The notes beneath the pieces were generated by a model, which ran no database searches, was not told the origin of the DNA, and saw only the letters and a program-made list of their open reading frames with translations. A stretch of DNA of 64,000 bases. Source: Deroplatys truncata. Taxonomy: Eukaryota > Arthropoda > Insecta > Mantodea > Mantidae. The position numbers were made by a program, and so were the translations under genes. Of this stretch, positions 18,911 through 30,195 are shown piece after piece (position 1 is the first letter of the stretch; each line of letters starts with the position of its first letter). The DNA is taken from the NCBI GenBank assembly GCA_030765065.1, contig CM060990.1, positions 665,768,618 to 665,832,617 on the forward strand, read 5' to 3'.

Positions 18911-20094
18911 TAAACAATGGATTGCAAGTTATACAGTATTGCGCTAGAGGAACTGACAGTTTTTCAAATACAAAAATAAAAATGCTATTTTTGAACCAAG
19001 TTCCTCTAACGTGACTGTTCTGTAACTTTATCTTAAGTGTACACGATGTATGTATTCAGAACTAGTACTAGCTAGGTAAATCTAATGTGTGAAAATTTTA
19101 GGAAAATGGACACTTTTGTCATTGTGCATACTTACCTTTATTTAAATAAAATAACCATTTAGAATTACGGTTTGAAATTGCATTTTTAATTTTTTTCTCA
19201 GCGTTCTTGGTCGATCAAAATACTTTACAAGAGAGAATCTTAATGCAGTTCTTCTCAAATTTTTCATGTACATCCAAAGAAATCAATTAAAAACGTGATC
19301 ATTTGTTTTGTGTTCCAATGGGTGTTTGAGTTATTTGGTTTTAAAGCAAAAAGGATGTCTAAGGAATAGAAATTTACAATCATAAGTTTTTAAAATAGTC
19401 TTCTTTTTAACTAAAACCTGAAAAAAAATGTACATACCACGTGCCCAAACAACCATCCTTTGCAGTTTTGTTTCCCGTATACATAGGTGCAAAAGCGGTT
19501 GCCGCATCAGTGCTGTTTAAAGGGGCAGTGCAGGTAAAAAGCGAAAGGTCACTGAGGTAGTGCTGCTGTTTGCAGGTGTGTGCATGCTGGTTTTGTACTG
19601 AGAAGCGTCGCGGACAAAAAGGTAACATTCACCCATAAACAACACACAGATACGTTACGACCTGTGCGGAGACGCACGAAACACACGGTGAGATTCGAAA
19701 GCTGTTTTCTGAAAATTTCCAGACCCGGCGTCTGTCTTCTGCGCAGATTTTTTTTTTTACTTGCAAAATAATATTAAGAAATTATGAATAATTCCAGATA
19801 GAACGTGGGCTTAAGAGGCCCTTACTCAATTCATCCACTAAGGCGGGCATGTTTTTGCACATGCTTATTATGAATAATTCACTAATAGAAAATAATTTAA
19901 TTCTAATGCACCTTTAAGTATACATTTGTGATGAAACTAAATGACTTAACACGTGTGCTGTGTTTTGCGTCAAATGGCAATCCTGAATTCTTGTTAATGA
20001 GCTAAAGCTTATTAAATAGCCTATAACCCCCCTCACACACACATAGGTACTTTCATCTTCAAACACTAGACTCTGCCCATACCGTGAAATGTAT
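18911..20094. other. No gene seen
   Basis: AT-rich sequence with no family motif. An imperfect inverted pair around TCAAATACAAAAATAAAAAT and flanking AGAGGAAC/GTTCCTCT words at 18945-19005 could form a weak hairpin. Confidence 0.45.
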
Positions 20095-20185
20095 TTGTTT
20101 AAAGACAACTTTCTGGAGACGAACCGGAAATCGAACCCGTAACACCTCATACAGCAGGCGGTTTCTCTACCGAGTGAGCTCTGGT
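20095..20185 (-). repeat. tRNA-like sequence, probably a SINE head
   Basis: On the minus strand AGAGCTCACTCGGTAGAG resembles box A and GTTACGGGTTCGATTTCC resembles box B, with tRNA-like spacing. A convincing acceptor stem and CCA-proximal pairing are not apparent, and upstream and downstream sequence is not shared with other heads here. I treat it as a tRNA-derived SINE fragment rather than a functional tRNA gene. Confidence 0.5.
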
Positions 20186-21403
20186 CAGTAATAGCAGTTA
20201 AAGTGTTCGTTTTCAAGCCCTGGTCTTTCATTTAGTCGGGTCCCCTTTTCAGTTCTGCTTAGACAAACCTTTTGGCATCCGCGCTATCCGGTATAAACTA
20301 ACTTCAAATAAGGACGGCTTGTGTGGACCACTTGGTATATCACAATTTCATTCCTTATGATAAGGCAAATGTCATGGATATTTGAAAGAATATCTGTTTG
20401 TGTATCAAGTAAGCAAAATGAGGCTTTAGTGGGCGAATGAAGTATTTCGGATGAGGTGTGAGCCGAATCCGGAATACTGGATTATTCTGCTAATGGGTTT
20501 GCGTACGTGGTGAATACAACACTTTTATTAAAAGCTCTCTAACTTGTATAGCATAAAATAAATAGAATGTAAGTACTACATAATTATAAAAGGCATATTC
20601 AGTCATTTGTTAGCATATTCTCACAGCCACCTGAATCCTATATGAACCGTACCAACGCCGCCTAGGAAGCGTTGACTATAACCATACATCAAAACTATTT
20701 TGGGAGAACTACCCTGTACGCCAACATGCAATCTAATAGCATTGCATCAGTATCTGCGACTCATGATTCTTCATTACTGGAAATGTAGAAGAAACAAGCT
20801 TTAGATTTTCGATTTCAGGGAATAGCCTCAAATTTGCTAAGAACTGACATTTCCACTTCCATTTTGCGAAATAAATCTTTCTGTGAGGGGTTTCTGATAA
20901 ACAATAAAACGATGTTAATTTATATTTGTTTTGATATTATGAATTGCTTTTTTCAAAATGCTGGTAAAGTCTATGATTAAAATAAAAAAATAATGTTGGC
21001 TTATATTTCATATTTAATGATCAACTTTTGTTTAAAACCCTGTTAAAGTTGGTATGACTGGTCACTGTTATCTGGATTTTATTTATTACGATGCTAAGAT
21101 GTATTTTTCGGGTGTTAACAGTCCAACAAGCAGCTGTTTTAGAGGGCGTGAGCTAAAACGATTATTTTTAAAATCCCATCGTGTGAAACATTTTGCATAC
21201 GGAAATAACATTCTTTTTTGAAGCTCATTGCCTGGGAAACCAACCATTGTGTGCTGTAGACAAACTTAAAATTGGAATGAAAACTTTAGAAATTAGCGTT
21301 TTTAGAGGTGCATTCCCCTAAGGGGAATTATTCCTCTAAAATGACCTATCGTGTTTAAACAAACCTTGTATGCAGACTGGTTATAGAACACTCATCATCA
21401 ACG
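20186..21403. other. No gene seen
   Basis: AT-rich sequence with no recognisable motifs or shared repeats. Confidence 0.5.
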
Positions 21404-21790
21404 CTACAGCGCATTAAAGTTGGTTAAATAGTTCAGCAACTCGTTCACCACAGAACAGTTTTCCCGGTGGTTCTGCGGTCTGCCGAGCTGTAGAGGCAGA
21501 CCGCGCAGTTCGCGTTTTGAAACTACATTTCTCAGAATGTCAGTCACGAGAATGTCATCATTGTTACCTAACCTATGTAAAGCGGAACAGAAATATTCTT
21601 CTGTTTCAGGAAGATGCGGTTTTGTTTTTAGTATTATAGGGTATTCTTTCACTAAACCAATGTATATTTCAACATCAGTTATATAAGTTTGGTTCAAATA
21701 ACCAGAAGAACAGAAACGAGAACTGGAAGCAAAACGGAACTGGCCGAGAACGAAAACAGAAATGCTTATTAACGACCACATCGGTAGCAA
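21404..21790 (-). CDS. Unassigned 128-codon ORF
   Basis: This is one of the longer open frames that I cannot link to a mobile element. It begins with a hydrophobic stretch (MLPMWSLISISVFVLGQF) that could look like a signal peptide. It continues with acidic and polar sequence including DVEIYIGLVKEYPIILKT, EEYFCSALHRLGNNDDILV and RGLPLQLGRPQNHREN. No domain is recognised. A pyrimidine-rich tract ending in AG lies inside the frame (GTTTTGCTTCCAG), so the right part could be a terminal exon of an unknown gene. The ORF begins only six bases from a SINE-A insertion. It may equally be a chance ORF or an element relic. Confidence 0.2.
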   Translation of the reverse strand: MLPMWSLISISVFVLGQFRFASSSRFCSSGYLNQTYITDVEIYIGLVKEYPIILKTKPHLPETEEYFCSALHRLGNNDDILVTDILRNVVSKRELRGLPLQLGRPQNHRENCSVVNELLNYLTNFNAL

Positions 21791-21795
21791 AGTGT

Positions 21796-22040
21796 GTCGT
21801 CCTCCGTGGTCTAGGGGTTCTATGGTTCCCGAGTCGCGTGTTCAAAATCGGCGGGGCGCGATGGATTTTATTTTAGCATGGCTTCCTTCGGATCCGTGTC
21901 TTAGATTTACGGCGCATAAAAGAACCTCAAGCCTGATAGAGAACTCTGAGGAAAATTTCCCGTTTTTCACGTCCAATAAGAAGGGACGCTAAGAAATATC
22001 TTAGTTAAAAAGCGTCCATAATAAAACTGAATTTAATTTT
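21796..22040 (+). repeat. SINE-A copy 5
   Basis: GTCGTCCTCCGTGGTCTAGG starts the copy and the box B region reads GTCGCGTGTTCAAAATCGGC. The body is shortened after GGCTTCCTTCGGA but ends with GCGTCCATAATAAAACTGA and ATTTAATTTT. Confidence 0.85.
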
Positions 22041-22084
22041 TTGATAACAAAGTGGAAAGCCGAATATTTTGGGACGTCATTTTA

Positions 22085-22560
22085 CTTTCTCTACTACATA
22101 CTCTAAGTAGAGAAAGTATTTGATGTCGTGATTTCACCGGAAATAGATGTTTTGAGGTTCCTGAACCAAAAATATGAGTGAGTGTGACTATGAATAGCAT
22201 AACTCAGAAACGAAAAGTCGGTTAAATACGAAACTTGGTATTTAATTTCAGGACCATTCAAGAACGAAAAAAGTAGAATTTTTGTAGAAAATCTACCCAT
22301 CACGAACTACCGTTTACATGGAACATTTTTTTTATTCTTTATTTTCTCAAAAATGACTAACGATTTTGATTGAAATACCATATGTTTCATACATTTTCAT
22401 CACAAATAAAATGTATATCTTGAATTTTCTGGGAATATCTGTCTGTAAACCTAGCTTCCAATACAATTGTAGTAAACTCCGATAAGTTATGCCAAAATAA
22501 AAAGTAAACAACCATTCAAGAGATGCCCTCAGGAATCTTTAAACACGAAATAAGTTTCAG
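22085..22560 (-). repeat. Repeat H copy 3
   Basis: Reverse-complement landmarks of repeat H are present: AGCATAACTCAGAAACGAAA, CGAAACTTGGTATTTAATT and ACAAATAAAATGTATATC. A short inverted repeat ACTTTCTCTACT / AGTAGAGAAAGTAT lies at 22083-22111. Confidence 0.7.
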
Positions 22561-23043
22561 AGGGACAGGGGGGATTGTATATGTATTAAATACTTTTTAA
22601 ACTGCATAATTTTTAGCATTATAATTTTTAAATTGTATTTTGTTTGGTTTTCATTTATCAGCATATTCCAATTTTCAAATTGTCCCACACGATGTACTTT
22701 CCGGTATAGGTAAATAAACCAAGTTTTGTATACCTCCTTGTTATTAACTGCATAAAAGAATGATGGAATGTATTAATATTAATATTTTGTAAACATTTAA
22801 GCAAAATATTGAGGTCTTATATATAACATTCATTTTATCACAACAGTAGGATAATTAAAAATTTATCTCTACAATTTATTAATATAGGATTAAAGAGTTT
22901 AATTATAAAACAGTATTTTTTCAAAAAATAATTGCATTGTGTGAAGCAATTTTTTAAAACAGTACAAAATACCAACTAACATTAGTATCCCTGTAACTAA
23001 TTTATAAATATGTATGACATTTGGTATGAAGCTTGTTTCAACT
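22561..23043. other. Very AT-rich, no feature
   Basis: AT-rich sequence without recognisable motifs. Confidence 0.5.
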
Positions 23044-24455
23044 TTAAAGGACAGTATGAAGGTAAATGGAATATCTCTGTCTCTATCTAAGGCATACCTG
23101 TTGGCATTAGCTGCGTCTTTTCAGCTCTCGCGCTGTCGCCAAGTTGCTAATAAGTAGTAACATGCTACAAATATTCATTTGTAACAAATTTCAGCTTTGA
23201 ACACATTATACTATGCAGAATATTTATCTCTATATGATTATGTCATTTTTAGTATTTATAGATTTTTGTGGGCACAAATTTCTAAAGAAAGGGAGTTTTT
23301 CAGTAAAAGTCTGATGTTTTATGTTTCTATGTTTATCACGCCGTAACTAATAAACTAAAGGGTAGAATGCAACAATATTGTTTTTCTTAGCGAGAGTAAA
23401 CTAGTGTGCTGATACCTTCCCACTTTGAGTTCCCTACATTTAATAAGATAAACGTTGTAATTTTTTAAATTAAATAGTTTCGGAAAATTCTCTACCTATG
23501 CAGTAGAAAAGTCAGTCAGCGAGAAACCTTTTTATTATTGGGTTTACAACGGGGACCAAGGGAGAGATGTTTAGGAGGGTTGAAGAAAGATTTTTTTTTA
23601 AATAAGTCGGAATCCTGTAATTTCTTGCTTTCATTGTGTATGATAAATAAGTCATCCGTCTATTGAGCTAACAGGCCAGGCGCAACGTAGACGTCAGTAA
23701 GGGTTAACATCAGTTGTAAAGAAGTGGGTACCTTTGTAGTGTGAAGTGTTATTTAGGTTACTTAATAACATTTTACTAAACATTTATGGTTATGGAGAGA
23801 TAAGCTAAGAAGAGACGAAATGTTGGTAAACTAAGAAGAGTAATAATGAACGTGTTAAATTATTATTCAAGTGAAATGAGTGTTAGTAAGGCAGTAAAAG
23901 AAACAGCTAAGGCTACCCAGGTGTTGAAAAACAGTAGTGTATAGGATAAAGAGGAACGAATGAAAGGATGTCTAAAGACCCATAAAAAGAAGGCAAAAAG
24001 CTTGAGGGAAGCAAATAAACGCTAGATTAACACAATATAATGGAGTAGCGCAAAGCGGAGTTAGGCGCATCGTTCATTCTTTGCTGTTTGAAAACATTCC
24101 ACCCACGTTGAATGTAATTTTGTCAAGGGTAAACACTGATGATACCCTATAAAATTATAGCTTTTATCATTTTATACTTCTTTGATAATATATATTTTTA
24201 TAGCTGTAAAATCGTATTTCGAAGTACTAAAAATACAAACCGAGAGAGAAAGTGCAGGAAAAAATTAAATGTCTTACAATTGCCATAAATAGCAATGCAG
24301 ATATTTCAATATTTGGTGATGTATCATTTACAAGATGGCATTAAATTGGTAGATCGATCACAGTTGGGCGCCAAATTTGCGAGCGTACACATGGCAACAG
24401 TGTAGCTCATTTAACCTGTCCGGACTTTTAAGCGTGAGATGCGATATAATTATTA
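23044..24455 (+). repeat. Repeat G copy 2
   Basis: A direct, diverged copy of 8040-9880 without the 448-bp segment found there. A short frame near 23850-23940 reads VSKAVKETAKATQVLKNSSV, reminiscent of transposase helix-turn-helix regions, then meets a stop. I do not see the rest of a transposase. Confidence 0.75.
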
Positions 24456-24679
24456 TGCATTAAACTCTGATTGCAGCATTAAAATTTCAAATGAATCGAT
24501 CGAAAATTACAGATTTTTTAAATTTACACATGGGTATCCTTAAGCAGCATATAAACCATCTGCTGAATGTGCGCTCTGATTATCATATCGAGACCGCGCA
24601 TGGACCGCGTCTATATGAACGTTACATATGTTGAAGTAGAATATTTTTTTGGTAGTTGGAAGATGCTTCATGTTTATCT

Positions 24680-24698
24680 GCACCACATATGGGAGCCA
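24680..24698 (-). other. Candidate primer-binding site of an LTR retrotransposon
   Basis: Three bases beyond the CA end of the adjacent minus-strand LTR is TGGCTCCCATATGTGGTGC. It resembles the TGGCGCCCAACGTGGGGC form of primer-binding site often seen after Gypsy-type LTRs, where a tRNA primes minus-strand synthesis. Internal sequence continues only to about 24460. Confidence 0.5.
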
Positions 24699-24701
24699 AT
24701 T

Positions 24702-25532
24702 TGTCGCGGTAACTTCCTGTTATCTATTGTTGAGCGCCTGTTATTGTATTACTAGTTTGAATTTTGGGTTATTTGTCCTCCGGCTAGCTATTATTATTAT
24801 TCAGTCGAGCAAATCTCTTAAACAGGGTGTGTAAACGGAAAGGACTTGTTACTAAAAGATAACACTGATCATAGAATTTGTTTTTACACTTTTATTGCCG
24901 TCACACTCTATTCATTTCACATAATTACTCTTGATACACGCCCGACTGAAACTTATATTTTTTTATGTTACTATAATCACTTATTTGCTGCACATTATTA
25001 ATTCGCGTATTTCACATTTATAACTAACTTTACGACGCGAGAGATTCTGTTGGACTGCACGACGTATTACCCGCGAATCCTTCTGTTAGACTGAACGACG
25101 TTTGCCTTGTGAATTATTCTGTCAAACTGTGCGTTACCCGTCTCTGGCACGGAATTTATACTCCCTCACCCCGATATGCCTAAAGATTATAACCGAGCTG
25201 CTGTTGGTTAATAAAATAAGCCAACAATAGCGTCTATATTTATATCCAATCAAAATTACGAACACATATGCTCTAGGGAAGAAATTCCCTCCATTTCTAA
25301 AGAAACACGCGCTACTCTGACGTCATTTGCTTGCCTCTAATAATTGATAAATAACTCACCCCCTCGCTCATTGTTACCCGCTCTTATTGTCAGTTTCAGT
25401 GAGGCCGTGTAAACTTATTTCCTAACAATGCTTATAATTAACAAACATCTCAAATCAATGTCATACAATAATGCTTATTTACACTACAATCACTCTGGCG
25501 TTTACATTGTTGTGATATAAAATACTGCCACA
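24702..25532 (-). mobile_element. LTR of a Gypsy-type retrotransposon (5' LTR, element otherwise lost)
   Basis: On the minus strand it runs TGTGGCAGTATTTTATATC to CCGCGACA, with TG..CA ends. It contains a TATA-like GAGTATAAATT (25150-25160), a polyadenylation signal GGCAATAAAAGTG (about 24888-24900) and a triplicated segment of about 36 bp built on GCGA..TTCTGTTGGACTG..CGACG (25036-25135). A second copy is the solo LTR at 42702-43519. No gag or pol follows. Confidence 0.75.
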
Positions 25533-25559
25533 ATGTAAACCCCGCGCTGTGCATCGCAC

Positions 25560-25800
25560 CCGTACCGTATCTAAGCCGTTATTGTACCCCTTACTGCAGC
25601 AATTATGTTGACCATAAGATCCTCTAGTGTTTCAACCAAGACATGGTAAACAAAACGACGCATTCGACCCCAAGTCCAGAGTTGAGAAACTATTGGGGAG
25701 GGGCGCTGTAGAGCACCACTTCTACCAGTTTGAAGTATCGGAAACATACGGTACCATACAGAAAGTGGAAGCAAAAACCTCTGAAGTTTAAAAACCATTA
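25560..25800 (-). pseudogene. Tc1/mariner-type transposase C-terminal remnant
   Basis: The frame ends WGRMRRFVYHVLVETLEDLM, VNIIAAVRGTIT, which matches the last part of a DD(E/D) transposase family in which WG.LK..VY..PV...E.L..RI..A follows the third catalytic residue. It belongs to the same broad family as the fragment at 39430-39585. It lies just outside the LTR end at 25532. Confidence 0.6.
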
Positions 25801-26459
25801 ATAACGGTAGTAGGTATAACGATTTCTTTTACGATGAGCCTTTGTTCTTAGTACCCTTTTAATTATACCCTGCTTTAAACGTACGGTATTATATTTGCCC
25901 AAATTATAGGTAATTTTGTTACACATGTCTAATTTTACTTCTTATCCTTCTGTATGGCAGCAAGAATTACAAGTTATACTGTAAAACTATTAGGATAATC
26001 AACGTTTCCAACAAACCATTAAGTTTTGGTAGCTTTTTTAACCTACGTCGGTTACAAACCTGTTCTGATTGCAATTACGCCCAACCTGAGAGTACTAATG
26101 ATTTGTAATCATAAGAAATGAAGCTACTTACATTACCCAAGCCCTTAAAATGACAAGTTTTTATTTTGAGCCTCGTGATCAAAACCGCTGTTGAAAACTC
26201 GAACACAAATCAGTACTTCCACTTTGTACTGATGCAATTTCTGTGTTTACTTATTTCGTTCCTAAATGATTGTTAATTATGTATGTAGAGATTATGCTTT
26301 CTAATAAAGCACGAAGTAGGTTCAATTTTGGTAGCTAAAGCAAAAAAATGGAAACAAAAACAAAAAACCGATTATTCCATACACTACAAGCTTACAAACA
26401 AAACATTAACAAATAAAAAGGTGATATAAAGTAATAATAAAATGAAGGAAAAATATATT
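25801..26459. other. No feature seen
   Basis: AT-rich sequence without motif or repeat partner. Confidence 0.5.
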
Positions 26460-27150
26460 TGGGCTTTCCAAAAATTGAATAGAATCTCAATATCGTCGAT
26501 ATTCTCGATAATCGGTGGTATCGAAGTATGTCTAATACTTTGAAATTAACCTTCGATATTTTTTCGATACTTTTAAGTTTTTAAGTTTGGGATTATTGAA
26601 GGTTGTTGCTTTTAACGTATGCTAGATAACGAATGAAAGGAGTCAAGAGTTCACGTTATTGTCTCGTTCGTGTTCCCAAAGTGTTGCTGGACTGTAGTTC
26701 TGGATAGACCTTGACTGCATTTCCTTTGGATAAATCAATGCCACATTCCATAGACTTTTGTATCTAAATGAAAACGTGGAAAACAATGGGGGAAGGGGTA
26801 GAGACACTCGTGTAACATGCAGCGTTAACTGAGTTGTGAATGAAACTGATTTAGATGACGTATTGAATCAGGTTTCTGCAATAGCCTGGCTTGGCGAGTC
26901 GCTCTCAGCCATTACGTTTACCTACTCCGGTGACCAGAATCTGGAATCCAGCAGAAACTTAAGACGTAAGATAGCACAGCGCATGCAAATACTTGTTATT
27001 TCCTCCCATCTGTTAATTTATGCTTACGTAAGTCAAACTCGGGTCACTTTACAGGTATACCGTATGACTAGTGTCCATAATATGGATAGAAAATTCTTTA
27101 ATAGAACGTTTTCAGCAAAAAATATAGTTGCATAAAAAAGAAGCAAAGAA

Positions 27151-27165
<15 letters not shown>
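26460..27165 (+). repeat. Repeat K copy 2 (uninterrupted)
   Basis: It contains, in continuous order, the two blocks that are separated at 2900-3200 and 1256-1616 on the minus strand. The 5' part has TATCGA/TCGATA-type palindromic words (26490-26570). The 3' end has GCAAAGAAATTATTATT leading into a microsatellite. The (ATT)n end in both copies suggests a retroposed element whose tail is a simple repeat. Confidence 0.75.
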
Positions 27166-27185
<20 letters not shown>

Positions 27186-27200
27186 TACTACTACTACTAG
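27148..27200 (+). repeat. (ATT)n then (ACT)n microsatellite
   Basis: A run of about 11 ATT units is followed by about five ACT units. It is probably the expanded 3' tail of repeat K. Confidence 0.9.
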
Positions 27201-27424
27201 CCCTGAGTAATAATAGGTAATATATAACCTATGGCATTATGAAGAGAAATTGCTGGCAGTTGGAAAATGTCGAACACGAACAATTTCGGAATTAGCACAC
27301 AATACAAAATTGGCTAATGCGTTTATACACAGGAAACAACAAATATGATCATAACTCAGTGAACACGCTGTATATATAAACTAGCAGGATGTAAACGAAG
27401 CAATTTTATACGATGACAAAAAAC

Positions 27425-27426
<2 letters not shown>

Positions 27427-27466
<40 letters not shown>

Positions 27467-27470
27467 ATTA
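27427..27470 (+). repeat. (TTA)n microsatellite
   Basis: About 14 tandem TTA units follow AAAACG. It lies 260 bp after the preceding ATT run. Confidence 0.9.
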
Positions 27471-27999
27471 TGCTTTTAACCAGCCAACCAGTTACAAACA
27501 CTTCTCTCTTCTGCATGTATTGAAGACATTAAAGTCATTTCCTTATGGTGGGCTGTCATAAAATTGTTCGTAACTTTTATGGCAACATATAGTAAACTGT
27601 GGTTTAAATCTGTGTCAGCGACTGAGAGCTCAGTGACGTCTGAGAGCACGTCTCTCTTGCTCCCGGTGCAGAGAGACGAATTCACTGAGAAGTGCTGGGC
27701 AGGTGAGGCAAGGGGAAAGAAGCGAAGTCACTTTTGGGGAACGGTATTTAGAACAAGGCCTTTGAGTGTTATACTTTGCTGAAACGTGATTCTAAAACAC
27801 CACTCAATCACATCGCTTTTCCCTTCGTAACCTTCACCATGATTCTCAGGAAACCTTCCGCTGCCCTTGTCTGTAATCATATAAGTTCTCATTTAAGTAG
27901 ATTCTAAAATAAATGGGTGGAATGGTGTTCAAATGAGCCCGGGGTTCACTGCGCTAAGAGTTACCCGACATTTGTCTAACGAGAATAAGGTAACACCAA

Positions 28000-28545
28000 G
28001 GGAAGAGTTGTATTTGAGCATGCTCAAGCCGTGACCCACCGCAGAGGTGGGGTCAAAGTTACCGTTGAAGATCGTATTCAAATTATTATGAATTGATCCC
28101 AACACATTGCTCTTCCAGTGCAAGGGGGTTTGTTTCACACACTTTGTTTTTCAAGTTCCCCCATAGATAAAAATCGCTTACAATTAAATCAGGTTATCTT
28201 GAAGGACGTAGTTCTTTACTAATTACCCTATCTTCAAACATTTCCTGAATTAAATTTAATTTCATCTGGTGCGCAGTAGCAACGTCTTGTTGGAAAAATT
28301 CAGACTGATACTCGACATCGGTCAGCTGTTCAAAAAATGGTATGAGCAAGTCATTCGTGCACCTCTATGTATTTATTGTTTGCTCAAAAAATATGGGTCC
28401 TATTATTCTGTATGCATTCACTATAAACCAACTTTCGTGTTGTATGTTAAATCCGGTTTTTCTGTACTCCAATATCTGTTATTTTGCGAAAAAAATAGCC
28501 TTGTAAATGGAACCATGAAATATTAAACTTGCCTCAATTACTGTA
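28000..28545 (-). pseudogene. IS630/Tc1-type transposase, central and C-terminal part, degraded
   Basis: In changing frames the minus strand reads WFHLQGYF, then RIIGPIFFEQTINT, FFEQLTDVEYQSEFFQQDVA, TAHQMKLNLIQEMFEDRVIS and SDFYLWGNLKNKVCETNPL. This covers the region with the second and third catalytic acidic residues and the start of the C-terminal part. Several stops and frame changes interrupt it. The C-terminus lies to the left. A second fragment on the plus strand lies immediately to the right (28600-28795). Confidence 0.75.
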
Positions 28546-28599
28546 TCATTCCGCAAAGTCAAACTACAGAAATTTATCAGACTCTAATGGTCACATGAA

Positions 28600-28795
28600 A
28601 AACAAGGGCATGCAACAAACCTACATACACTGAAAGAATAAAAGAAAACAATAGATGAGAAATTCACTCAGTTTCAGATATTGAACTCTCGAGTGATAAA
28701 CGCAAATTTCCTGACAAAGATAGCCTAAGAAAATACCAGAAATGTGTGAATAGAGAGAGAGAGACATTTCCAACATCTCTTACGATAAGATATGC
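28600..28795 (+). pseudogene. IS630/Tc1-type transposase C-terminal fragment, opposite strand
   Basis: The plus strand reads THLHTLKE-like sequence, then RVINANFLTKIA and ERHFQHLLR, the usual end of this transposase family, with stops in between. Its C-terminus points right, away from the minus-strand fragment at 28000-28545. Confidence 0.6.
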
Positions 28796-28880
28796 GCTTA
28801 TTATCATTGTAATTGTAAGTGCAAATATGAGAACACGAGGCGGTTGCGGGGATAATATAACTGTTTCGGCGGAAGTCTAG

Positions 28881-28922
28881 GCTGCGGCGGCCGGCAAACT
28901 AGTAGCCGTGCGCCGGCCGCAG
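28881..28922. repeat. GC-rich hairpin
   Basis: GCTGCGGCGGCCGGC (28881-28895) and GCGCCGGCCGCAG (28910-28922) are inverted repeats with a three-base difference and a 14-bp loop. The surroundings are AT-rich. Confidence 0.6.
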
Positions 28923-29279
28923 TGTGAGGGAAAAGCACTGTAATACTTGTTTTCGCCTGGCAACGTTAAAGACATCAATAAACGTGAGGTTAGGAGAACG
29001 ACATTCATACATATTCGTATCCTGATAAAAACGAAAGCATAACTTTACATTTAATAACCAGTGGCGCATCAAGGGGGCCTTTTGAGAGTTAATGCTACCC
29101 CAACAGGCTAACAGAAACACATATATGAACGTGTTGCATTCAGACGACTTTATCTACTCACTGTTCTTAAAACTATTTTTAGAATTGCTTGTTTTTCTAG
29201 TTGTTAATCGAGACAAACTTTCATTGCACATTTATGGATTTCGTTTTAAGTACAAGAAGCTTACAGTAAAGCGCTATTA

Positions 29280-29600
29280 AAATTTTCCACCCAAAAATTT
29301 GATACCGAGATTTAACCGGAAATGCGTGTATGTGTCTATCTGTCTGTGAACAGCATAACTCAAGATCGAAAAGTCGATTAAATATCAAACTTGGTACTTC
29401 AGTCCACCATCTTCCAAGGTTGTGACACAGAAATTTTGAGGAAAATCTACCCACCCCAAACTACCTTTTATGTGGAAACATGTTCCCTGTTTTTTAATCC
29501 CTCAAAAATACCTCTAAGTGTTTTCTTTAAGGTATTTGCATGGCAAATAAAATGTATACCTTAAATGTTCTGGGAATAGCCTCTTAAGTCCCCATTTTGA
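29280..29600 (-). repeat. Repeat H copy 4
   Basis: AGCATAACTCAAGATCGAAA, ATCAAACTTGGTACTTCAG, CACCCCAAACTACCTTTTA and GGCAAATAAAATGTATACC match the other copies on the same strand. Confidence 0.75.
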
Positions 29601-29714
29601 ATGACTACAACATTTATAAGCCTTTATATGTATATATGCGTGTTTGTGACTGTGCATTTTTCAATTGTCTCTTTTCTCAGCTCTTACTGTTACTGTCTCG
29701 TTTTTATGTAATTC

Positions 29715-30195
29715 ACCCTCACTGGGAGTTCACTTCAATAAGGTGAACTAGTTCAATTCTCCATCACTTCACTTCCTTCGTGACGTAGCCTCTTCACACC
29801 GGACGTTTCACTTCACTTAGGAGTGGAACACAAGACCTCCACAACCCGTAGCTCCACATTGCATTCGCTGCGCGTCACAAGTTGTCACCATCTCGCTCGG
29901 AGGTTGACTCAACGCAATTCTCTCTCGCAAAAGACTCGCCCTGACTCACGCGAGAGCGCTCGCTTACATAGTGAGTGGAATATTTCCACAAGGTTTTCGA
30001 ACGTTTTAGAACCATGTCGATACATTTTCTGGATGTGGGGGGAGGGAGAAGCAACTTCCATTAGGTTATAGTTATCTGCCGATACCGCAACCGATGTTTA
30101 CGCTGGCGAGCGGCGGTTATCTTGTTTACTCCGACCGCCCGCCGCCGACCTCCCGATAACTTTGGACCATAGCCACTGCGTCACACAATTTATAT
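29715..30195 (+). repeat. Repeat J copy 1
   Basis: This GC-richer segment matches 33355-33800 inverted: TTCACTTC..TTCGTGACGTA, GAACACAAGACCTCCACAA, CTCGCTCGGAG, TCCGCAT-like and GCCGACCTCCCGATAACTTT. The ends at CTCACTGGGAGTTCACTTC and TGCGTCACACAA may be the element borders. An 82-codon ORF inside is not recognised. Confidence 0.7.

Noticed and set aside
20095-20185. Functional tRNA gene on the minus strand
   Set aside because: Boxes A and B are present but no complete cloverleaf with a paired acceptor stem is visible; a SINE head is more likely.
21404-21790. MADF-like domain in the unassigned ORF (IGLVKEYPI)
   Set aside because: Only a short string resembles the start of such a domain; the conserved tryptophans and later helices are not present.
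24567-24834. Short ORFs across the LTR border
   Set aside because: They overlap the LTR end and primer-binding-like site and show no motif.
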